Assembly: GCA_032622095.1 (NCBI GenBank)
Contig: CP136069.1
Location: 30,446,342 to 30,510,341, forward strand
Reading direction: 5' to 3'
Source: Siphonodentalium dalli
Lineage: Eukaryota > Mollusca > Scaphopoda > Gadilida > Siphonodentaliidae
DNA: 64,000 nt
Shown in pieces: positions 55,847-64,000 of the stretch; position 1 is the stretch's first letter, and each line of letters opens with the position of its first letter. The notes under the pieces are model-generated. The model was given only the letters and a program-made list of their open reading frames with translations, had not been told where the DNA came from and ran no database searches. The translations under genes and the position numbers were made by a program.

Positions 55847-56804
55847 TATTAAAGCTGCATTCTTTTCATCATGTTCTGAAATCTTCCCGTTTTGGTGAGA
55901 GTGACCCCGTGAGCTGTAGCATGTGCAGTAAGCATTAGATAGGACCACAGAAGTTTATACCGAGAACTAACGGAGTATCGGCCATTTACACCCAACTCGA
56001 CATAATAAGGCAGGTTCAAATATCCTGAGCAAACAAAGTGCAATGGTGAAAGCGAGTTCATAATGTCACGTCATGTCTTAGATTTATGAGAAATAAGACT
56101 TGTTTTGTCCGCTCCAGATGTATGCGATAATAGTATATACAACCAGCCATTCAATTTTGACATTCAACCATACAAACATCGTTAGTGGGTTATTTAGGAA
56201 GGCTATATCCACAGTCTGGCTTGAAATTGTGGATTGAATTTGATACAAGCGATCTAGCAATTAATTGTGCCAGAATTAATTTCAAACAAGCTTTTATAAA
56301 TAAAGAGTTGGGTGAAAATAGCCAATAATTCCATACGTCTGTTATATAAACTCAGTGAAGAGCAGATCTGAATATTAAACAAATTCTTGATGCTGAATAT
56401 GTCACTATAGCTGTTAATATGTTAATATAATATGATATTGATGGTTGTTATAAAACACGTCATATTTCGTTATTTTGTTTAATGAACCAAACAATTATTT
56501 TTGAAAAGATGAAAACCTGAAACAAATTTTCAAAATCAAGATGTCCCAAGCATAAAATGCTGTGAGTGACAGTAACCTATTCAGCTTTTCTCAGCATTGG
56601 GCAAAAGTAAAAACAATCATTCCATGGACATTAGTCAGTCATAATTTTCTACGGAAGTTCGGAACTGAATATCAAGCCATAAAGTATCACATTGTAACCA
56701 CTATTTCAGATTTAACTAATTATTAAAACTCCCTTCATTAATTGTCCAATATATCAAATGTGTTAGGTTTGTATAATAGATCTTTAGTAAAGAGTATTAA
56801 AGTT
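55847..56804. other. Unassigned intronic sequence
   Basis: About 1 kb with no recognised repeat family or exon. Confidence 0.5.
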
Positions 56805-57354
56805 CAGCCCTCGAAATTTTCTACTACTGAAGTACAGTGGCATTAGATAAAATTGACATATAAAGGACACCTGTAGCGTTGTTCCAGCAATGGGATATTT
56901 CCCTGCATTCAAAATTTATTAACTGTTAACTCATCTAATCTTCAAATTTATTTGTAATTCAATGATGATTGACACTTGAGAACCATATGATAACAAGCAA
57001 TTCACTGTTACAAAGTACATACGTAGCTATCTATTCCAATGAGCGGTGTCCTGCTTAATCTGTGAGACATGCTCCTGGGAAGTTGATAAATAACCAAGAC
57101 AGAAGAATGTCAATATTGATGAAATAGTGTTGGTGGAAATTACTCAACTTTGTCAGCAAAATAATGAAACTATATCTAGTTATTTATTGGCTGTATGACT
57201 AGATGATTGTGTTGAATTAAAATGGTTTATAATATTTAATTTAGAAAATATTATACTGTATAGTTACGACCTACAACAACTGCTTGTCGTAGATGATTGA
57301 AGATTCTACTGCCTTTTCTATGGCACTGCCTTTTGCCATGGTTAATTTCAAGGG
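56805..57354. mobile_element. Candidate hAT-type element with CAGCCCTCGAAATT ends
   Basis: The left end cagccctcgaaatttt and right end aatttcaagggctg are inverted repeats. CAG...CTG ends suit hAT elements, but the flanking 8 bases do not match. Confidence 0.55.
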
Positions 57355-58169
57355 CTGTAAGTCACATATTATTTTTATGGAAAACATTGCGCAATACTGA
57401 GGTTTACATGAACCATATCATCGATGCATTTATGTAGCATATTCCATAGTAAATTGTAGGTAATCAATGCATTTATATAGAACATTTCCATAGTAAATTA
57501 GTTTTAATGCACTTTACATGATTATTACCCCGATCATAGGGCATTGGCTACCAATTTTTGCTTAGTAGGAAGTAATTCGAGCAGCTAATAAGCATGTCAG
57601 GATTTGCATACTGACTCCTGACCAGGTACTCTGTTAACGGGTGAGTTCCTTGAAACCAACACAGAATTTGACATTCAATGGCAGAGGGTGGAGTGATACG
57701 ATAATCAAGTATTCACGTTGACTCCAAAATGTTTATGTTATAAATTTGACAATGTCTGATTTGAGACTGATAAAAGAGGTTTATGGGATTCCTTTCAAAT
57801 CTCTTTGCTCTTGGTGGCTAATATTTGTATATAATATTTCATATTTTATTTGATCTGCATACAGTTAAAAGCACTTGCCTTAATTTGAAGGTCCATATTT
57901 ACATAATATCATTTTAAGACCAAAAATTTATGTGGAAACAAATGGATCATGATTAGTTCATCAATAAATTTGAATTAGCAGTTATATTATTACACTGTAT
58001 GACTTGATAACCAACCTAGAACCGGTAACAATCATGACAAACATGTCTCAATGGACCGAGACCCAGTGTATACTGTTTTAGCTTATGTATGTGCAAAATA
58101 ATTTAAATATTTTGATAGATATTCTAATATAAAAGAGTGTTACAACTAGTGCAATATATGCGAGAAGTA
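57355..58169. other. Unassigned AT-rich intronic sequence
   Basis: No recognised repeat family or exon. Confidence 0.5.
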
Positions 58170-58692
58170 ACACCTCTGGTCAAGTGGTCCTGCTAGTTTG
58201 CTATGATGTTCGTGGGTCCTGCTGAATTGATATGATGCTGGTAGGGCAAACTGAGGCCGTTATGAAAAAGTACCGTTATTTTTTCTAAAGTTGTCATTTT
58301 TGCGGTGTTTGGCTAATCCAAGTGATTTGAGAAAAAAAGCCAGTTTTTGTATGAAACATTTAAGGACATAATTATTTTTAAAAAATTCAATAATGGCTAA
58401 GCTGGTGTTTGCAAAATGATGTGAATAGCCATCTTGATTATAGTTGATATGCAAGAACTAATGTAACCAGTATTAACATATTATGCAATATATATGATGA
58501 TGAATGTTTGATGCAAATATTAATGGCTTTTCCTAGATATGTTCAGATTATCCAACCACTGCGAAAATAAGAACTTTAGAAAAAATAATGGTACTTTTTC
58601 TTAACAGATTCAGTTTGCACCAACAGCATCATAGCAATTCAGCAGGACCCAGCAGCATCATAGCACATTAGCTGGACCAATTAAATAGGTGT
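58170..58692. mobile_element. FC foldback element, copy 2
   Basis: Left end acacctctggtcaagtggtc, right end tggaccaattaaataggtgt. Inner text (tcatttttgcggtgtttggc, ttttcctagatatgttcaga) matches copy 1 at 8596-9054. Confidence 0.8.
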
Positions 58693-58856
58693 GAATATTT
58701 AGACAAGATGATTAATTAATAAATAAATAAATAGATAATGACCCCAGTAAATGCTTACTGCACGTTCCATTACTATATGGATCTGTTCAGAATAAGATTG
58801 GGAAAAATGTCAGTCAAACTAAGAACAGTCTAACTAACAGCTTAGTCTGGATCAAA

Positions 58857-59073
58857 TACAGTAATGCTCTAAATAATTGACTCCTTGACCATAGCAGAAT
58901 TATGGGTAACTTTTCAGGATTTAGTCGGAAATATGGCTTGTTGCCATTCATCGGAAAGCTCTCACTGAGAGCTTTCCGGTGAATGGCAACAAGCCATATT
59001 TCCGACTAAATCCTGAAAAGTTACCCATAATTCTGCTATGGTTAAGGAGTTGATTATTTAGAGCATTACTGTA
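58857..59073. mobile_element. TcM foldback MITE, full length
   Basis: TACAGTAATGCTCTAAATAA to gcattactgta with complete arms. Confidence 0.93.
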
Positions 59074-60040
59074 GCAAGGTGTCCCATTATCTTCATGAAA
59101 TACTATCTGAGTATCATTCCTTCACAGCTAGTGACAAGCCTATCCCAAGCTAATCAGAAGATGGGTTGCAAGAAATCTCAAAGATTGCGAGGCCACGAAG
59201 GCCTAAAATAGACAGTGATGTTTCCGGTAACATGCCCGCATCTAGTCCATACCTCCGCTCCTAATAATTTTATCAACCAAAAAAAATTAACCAAAAAAAA
59301 AAATTGCATTCATATATATTCGATTGTAGTAAAACTGCTGATTAGTTGCCGATCAGCATTATTTACACTGGAATTAGGTGTTTTAAGATGGCAGCAGCCT
59401 TGTCTAACCAGAAGTTGATGTCGCGATCATTTTTGATTAAAAATATTACCAAGGCTTCTTCATCCCTACTGTTACATTGATAATTGTGTCCCGTTATATC
59501 ATTTGTACTGCCAGTGGCATATATACAAAATGGATATATTCCATATATGGTTTTACAAAAACACCAAAAAAATATATTTATGCCACCCGCCCCAACTTTT
59601 TTCCTATATGTTCCCAGAAACATCACTGTTTTTTTTTTAAATCTAAATACCAACTCTAGCTAAAATAGCGTAATAAAATTGTTGGCACATTCAGGCACAT
59701 TTCTAGCGTTGACAAAATTATGAATTACGACAACTAATAGAACTGTAGTCAATAAATCTAAACGATCAAAATCAACCAATAGTATTTGATTGAAATGCAT
59801 GAAAATTTAATATTTATAAATTTTTAATTAGTACCAAATTTTGAAGGATTTCTGTCGTAAATATTTCTTTCTAAAGCTTTCTTAATGGGAAGAATTACCT
59901 CAGACCAACAAAGGTGAAGCTGTTAGGTAGCCTGTGCTATAGTGAGACTGAACAAATATATATATATACATATATAAAGAATCATGATCAATCACAAACA
60001 AACTAAATAAATAAAACATTCAGAGATAGAAACATATGGC
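59074..60040. other. Unassigned AT-rich intronic sequence
   Basis: It contains an (AT)n stretch near 59957-59975; nothing else is recognised. Confidence 0.5.
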
Positions 60041-60491
60041 TTAGTCCTTTGAGTGCCAGGTCCGATTTTTGTATCAACCCATATACCCTGTGCCAATGCA
60101 TTCTCTTATATATGCGAGTCGACCATAGGTCGCCTCGCATATATAAGAGAATGCATTGGCCTAACAATTTTTCATCTTTTGTTATTATTTTTTACAATTT
60201 TTTACAATTTTAATAATTTTTTCTTATTTCTTACAGGTATATTTAGTAGGTTTAGTGTCAGGGAATGTTATGTTTTTTATGGGCATCACAATTATTACTA
60301 TGAATACTTGGTGATAGTTTTGAGTTATAACATGCCCTAAGGTGTTAACCAGTTTGTTTTTAAATTCACTATAGCATGCTTAAGCATACCCAAAAAAAAT
60401 TCAACCCAAATTTTTTTATTTTTTTTAGGGCCGATTTTACACACCGTAAATTAGGGCCGATGAGATCAGCCCGTGGCACTCAAAGGGTTAA
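60041..60491 (+). mobile_element. PB2 MITE, full length (long spacer)
   Basis: Tcctttgagtgccaggtccg to cgtggcactcaaagggTTAA; the left TTAA has changed to TTAG. It has one cassette, with a spacer about 200 bp longer than the copy at 24552. Confidence 0.88.
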
Positions 60492-61627
60492 TCCACATTT
60501 TTCATGCACTTGAATATACATTGATAAGAGCGAGATATAATAGGTGTTAACATATACTGATTATAATAAATTGATAAGTGAGGTTGATAAATATTCAAGC
60601 TTGAGAATGTTATGTCAAGCGTAATTAATAAATATTCTAGATGTGTGCGAGGATAAACTACTAAATGTTATTAAATTAGAAAAAGAATGAAGTTCAAAGG
60701 ATGTATAATAAAAGTAAAACTAGTCTCGTTGAGACAAATCTATGTTGAGCCTTTCTAAAAAATATCAAGCCCCATGCACTACCCCATATTTTAAATTATT
60801 TTATTGTGGTAAAGAGAACAAAGTATGGAGAAAATGGAGAAAAACATGTACTTCAGTCATATCTAAACTTTTTTGACCTAGAACGTGTACAGGAAGTAGT
60901 AGATATTTAGCTAGTTGGAGTTCGAATTTAAATGTGTAAATTTTAATTCAAATATTGTAACAATATCTAGATTTGGACGCAATCAATGTAGATTCCCAGG
61001 AAAATTTGTAGAAATTATGTAAAATTGAAAACAAAAAATTGCAACCCTATCCACGCTGAGACTATTTTGAAACCAAAATAGACTGAATAAAAATTCTCTG
61101 CTTTGATATTCTTTCTGCCGATTAACCATACGTATATGCTACATATATAATATATGAAAATTGAGAGAAAATAGTCAAGAAAATATTAAAGAAAAGAATG
61201 GGCCGATCCGAAGAATTATCTTCTAAAGATCTAAAGTGATAGGACTTAGAAACTGTAGATTTTTCCTTATAAAATATGTGTATTCTTTTCATTTATCTTA
61301 CACGATCCTTACAAAAAGCTATTTAAATTGGAACATATAATTTCTAACTATTGGTTAATTACTGTAATTACTAAATTTCTAGAATTTGAAACCAGTAACT
61401 TGATTTTAAGGAGTTTCAGTAAAACCACTGGTACCATCCTTCGTAACCAAGAATGTACTAATGAATTAATTCAACATTATATTTAACATCATACACAAAA
61501 TCTGAGACAGGGCGGGAACACAAGACTGGTCGTACAACGCACTCAATGTAAATCTCACAGGTAAAAAAAATCATGCATCTCTGAAAAAAAGATTAAACTT
61601 GTTGATCAGACTTGAACAGTCATTCTT
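60492..61627. other. Unassigned AT-rich intronic sequence
   Basis: No recognised repeat family or exon. Confidence 0.5.
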
Positions 61628-62000
61628 ATAATAACAATAATGACCAGTTTTATATAGCGATTAACCAATTACTTGCTCTAACACGCTTGGTACAATATTA
61701 CCCCAGTCATTTATACAAGCCAAGCAATAAACCGGCTGCAGCCATTGCAGGCACTGCGCTTGTTTGATCAGAACATGCTCTGATACTCATCAGAATGACA
61801 AGCCGACTGGTACTCTTTTAACGCATGAGTGATGCGAAGCCAACACAGTACGAGCGACCTTGCTCAAGGGTCACAACTTGGCGCGGGTTTGAAACAGCGA
61901 GCATTCCGACAATTGCACGTCGCTCAAAGCAGCCAAGCCACTGCTATATGGAGACTCAATGACCGGGACGCGCTGCGAACCCATATCGATGTGTCAATTT
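61628..62000 (-). repeat. SINE-X copy 2, uninterrupted
   Basis: It has the same order as 46419-47165: aataatgaccagttttatat, agcgaTTAAccaattacttg, gctcaagggtcacaacttgg, gcgcgggtttgaaac and cgctcaaagcagccaagcca. On the minus strand gtttcaaaccc resembles a polymerase III B box. Confidence 0.8.
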
Positions 62001-62432
62001 CTGTAATCTTTGTCTATCCTTTGCTTTTCTAACCTAACACAAATAATTCCTTGTAATTTTTCCTAATAAAGTTTCTTTTCAAGTTTTATGTTTTAAATTT
62101 CTGAGAGGTTGAAAATTAGAATGTGTCAAAAGTAACATGGAACAATGTCTGCTTCACATTCACCATTATGCATCGCATAATGTATGTATGGCATTTAATC
62201 TTGAATAAGGTAGTGCACCACCGGAATACGATATTCGTTTACTAGTTGTTATTGACATAAACAAAACTGTTTTCTGAAGTGTTCGGTCACAGACTGAATC
62301 CAAAATCAACCTTGCATATTGTAAGTTCATCAATGGCTGTGATATACCACAAAGTGGAGAGGATTTTTCCTTATAAAATATGTGTGTTTTTTTCATTTAT
62401 TACAAGATCCATACAAAAAGCTATTTAAATTG
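62001..62432. other. Unassigned intronic sequence
   Basis: A stretch at 62365-62415 (ccttataaaatatgtgtgtt, acaaaaagctatttaaattg) is a near copy of 61264-61330, suggesting an old local duplication. Nothing else is recognised. Confidence 0.5.
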
Positions 62433-62523
62433 ATGCCAGCCTGCCATGCAGGATAGCGTCACTAAAATCGTCCTCTGGGGACCTCATTCTGCAAATGACA
62501 AGACATACTATTTCCAGGCTTGA
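62433..62523 (+). mobile_element. HB MITE, right-end fragment near the exon B donor
   Basis: gatgccagcctgccatgcag to tactatttccaggcttg; 83 bp from the exon B donor. Confidence 0.72.
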
Positions 62524-62606
62524 TTATATGTGATAGTTTGTTCATGTTACAGACGAAACCTTCTTTTTTTCAGCCTCTCTGAATTTATATACAATTCGAT
62601 ACTAAC

Positions 62607-62846
62607 CTCAGCATCATCATGGAATGTCTCGTTGAACGGCAGCGGCTTGGCCACTCCTATTCTGACCACGCCCTTCTGAGCACCTTTCAAGGCCTCTACG
62701 GCCTCATCCAGAGTGGCGTGTTCTAAGTTAGTGTCATTAACGAATATCAGTCTATCACCGGGTACAAGACGCCCATCCATTTTGGCGACTCCTCCAGGAA
62801 CTAAACTACGAATAACAATCACAGTCTCACTTGGGCTGATGGGATC
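62607..62846 (-). CDS. Exon B: remainder of the PDZ domain (PDZ5-like of MPDZ/PATJ)
   Basis: This exon has 80 codons and is phase 0 at both ends. The acceptor is strong (ttttttccccag|GAT) and the donor is GAG|GTTAGT. It begins DPISPSETVIVIRSLVPGG, directly continuing exon A. It contains the usual PDZ landmarks: VIVIRSLVPGGVA (second and third strands), DGRLVPGDRLIFVN (the GD-x-I/L-x-x-VN signature), the helix ATLDEAVEALKGA and the last strand VVRIGV. The tail KPLPFNETFHDDAE starts the next linker. Helix position alpha-B1 appears to be Thr/Leu rather than His, so a class I preference cannot be assumed. Similarity to vertebrate MPDZ PDZ5 is very high by eye. An unspliced read-through would add about 20 residues before a stop. 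An HB MITE fragment lies 83 bp downstream in the intron. Confidence 0.92.
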
Positions 62847-63097
62847 CTGGGGAAAAAAGATATTTTCTTATTAAAAAGTATTCATACTTTAGATCACGTA
62901 AAGTCAATTTCCTATTTCTCCAGCCAAAACATTTTGTAAAGCATGCGAGCGCGTGGTTTTTAAGTTATTTTTTTATTTCTGGAGCAACACACCAACAAAG
63001 CATTCCACTTCTGCATTGGCTAGCTCTGTGTTTTATTTCAGTTGCCCATGGCCATTATTTGCCAAACATAATGTCCATAAAAATTTAGTTGCTAGAT

Positions 63098-63455
63098 TCT
63101 GCTTGGCCTCATCTTCTCTGGAATGTATCTTTATTCTCAATTTAAGTAGTGTTTAATTTCTTTAGAAACTTCTTCAGAAAGTTTCTTTTTCTTTTTTAGT
63201 TTAGTTTCTCAATATCCTCAAATTGGCAGACGACACAATGCATTATCGAGGTGCCCAATGGGTGCACATCACCACATTCACCATCTGGGAACTTAAATCT
63301 CAGTCAATGTCTCCCATAGCAGATGAGGCCATACAGAATGTGGTCCCCAAAGAATGAATTTGGTGATGCTAGCCCGCTGTGCATCGTAGCATCACTAAAT
63401 TCACACTCTGGGGGAACTCATTCTGCAAAAGTCCAGCACCATATTTTCAGGCATG
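63098..63455 (+). mobile_element. HB MITE, left end missing
   Basis: It starts in the spacer region (ctgcttggcctcatcttctc), includes the second hairpin, and ends accatattttcaggcatg. Confidence 0.78.
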
Positions 63456-63463
63456 AAGTTACA

Positions 63464-63641
63464 TACAGTAATGCTCTAAATAATCGACTACTTAACCACA
63501 GCGGAATTATGGGTAACTTTTCAGGATTTAGTCGAAATATGGCTTGTTGCCATTCATCGGAAAGCTCTCAGTGAGAGCTTTCCGACGAATGGCAACAAGC
63601 CATATTTCCATATTAAGGAGTGGATTATTTAGAGCATTATT
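63464..63641. mobile_element. TcM foldback MITE abutting the exon A donor
   Basis: TACAGTAATGCTCTAAATAA to tttagagcattat; the right arm is shortened and the last bases of the end are lost. Only about 12 bp separate it from exon A. Confidence 0.9.
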
Positions 63642-63653
63642 AAAGGTACAAAC

Positions 63654-63914
63654 CTCATAATCAAGTATGCTGAATCCCAGACCCCTGTCTCCTTTATTTA
63701 ATTCAATCACAACTGGTTCACTGCTCCATACTGCCAGACCAGTCAGAGGTTCCAGCGATCGTGACTTCATTCGGTTCAGTGACGAGTCCGGAGATGCAGA
63801 CATCGGCCCTGAGGTCGGCAACGCCTGTTCGGATTTAGACTTGACGAGTCTGTCCAAGGCCGGAAGTGATGCCCCAACGCCCGTGTTGAGCATGGACGTT
63901 GAGTAGGTTTTATC
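63654..63914 (-). CDS. Exon A: linker and start of a PDZ domain (MPDZ/PATJ-like)
   Basis: This internal exon has 87 codons and is phase 0 at both ends. The acceptor reads gttacag|GAT and the donor GAG|GTTTGT. Residues 1-66 form a low-complexity Ser/Leu/Pro linker. From about residue 68 the reading is VVIELNKGDRGLGFSILDYE, which is the first beta strand and the carboxylate-binding loop (GLGF) of a PDZ domain; this loop binds the C-terminal carboxylate of the ligand. The domain stops here and resumes without loss in exon B. The run FSILDY after GLGF is shared with PDZ5 of vertebrate MPDZ and the matching domain of PATJ, so the family call rests mainly on this and the next exon. A TcM foldback MITE begins about 12 bp inside the intron after the donor. 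Confidence 0.88.
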
Positions 63915-64000
63915 CTGTAACCACATTAAAGACATAATGTAAAATGAAATTGATAAAGATGTATCCAATGTTATAAACTCTTAATGCATCGTAATATATA

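Larger units (their letters stand above)
7453..63914 (-). other. Multi-PDZ scaffold gene, MPDZ/PATJ-like (partial locus, six internal exons)
   Basis: The locus is transcribed right to left. Six exons (A-F) can be joined in a single frame: 87+80+224+52+36+81 codons plus one extra base. Donors are GAG|GTTTGT, GAG|GTTAGT, AAG|GTATAC, AAG|GTAACA, ACG|GTAAGT and CTAG|GTAAGT. Most acceptors have a pyrimidine tract ending in CAG. The domain content is one PDZ domain split by the A/B intron, followed by a Ser/Pro-rich linker. MPDZ and PATJ are apical-junction and polarity scaffolds of the Crumbs/PALS1 complex with many PDZ domains, so most of the protein must lie outside the window. Introns are about 0.8, 8.1, 15.9, 22.1 and 7.9 kb. 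Assignment to the family is strong; MPDZ versus PATJ cannot be separated here, and invertebrates often have a single co-orthologue. Confidence 0.85.

Overview
This window is nuclear DNA from an animal. It carries six internal exons of one intron-rich gene on the minus strand, separated by introns of 0.8 to 22 kb that are almost completely filled with short non-autonomous transposons, SINEs and minisatellites. The exons encode a multi-PDZ scaffold of the MPDZ/MUPP1-PATJ (INADL) family. The introns contain many copies of dispersed repeats built around 'ccataactctg' and 'gacggacggac' motifs, a style familiar from bivalve and gastropod genomes. My best guess is therefore a marine mollusc; that placement is inference and not proven by any marker gene. 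I see no bacterial gene, rRNA, canonical tRNA gene or CRISPR array.

The gene runs from high to low coordinates. Exon A (63914-63654) and exon B (62846-62607) together encode one complete PDZ domain that closely resembles PDZ5 of vertebrate MPDZ. Exons C (54500-53829), D (37930-37775), E (15668-15561) and F (7696-7453) encode a long Ser/Pro-rich linker with WW-, SH3- and SH2-type short motifs. All joins keep one reading frame (about 560 residues in total). Exon F ends in phase 1, so the gene continues beyond position 1. Its 5' part lies beyond position 64000.

Intron contents, using my own family names. TcM: a roughly 215-bp perfect-foldback MITE ending in CAGTAATGCCC, flanked by TA. PB1 to PB4: MITEs flanked by TTAA that all start CCCTTT or a close variant (piggyBac type); PB1-PB3 share a self-complementary cassette of about 68 bp. 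HB: a hAT-type MITE of up to 460 bp with 8-bp target duplications. FC: a foldback element of about 0.5 kb seen twice. There are also single copies of a MULE-like element (9-bp duplication), two CAG-type hAT elements, a 2.0-kb TTAA element, a 2.2-kb long-TIR element and a 0.8-kb element with GCGAGTTTGCG ends. SINE-A and SINE-X are two tRNA-type SINE families, each present twice. R1 to R4 are dispersed repeats with 'gacggac' or 'gacagac' tails. Tandem arrays occur at 24.9, 28.2-29.8, 33.8-36.4, 36.5-37.7 and 44.2 kb.

The most informative structures are natural experiments: nested insertions and filled/empty site pairs that reveal exact element boundaries and relative ages. I also see foldback elements sitting 12 to 80 nt inside the intron from several splice donors, and a hairpin cassette shared by otherwise different TTAA families.
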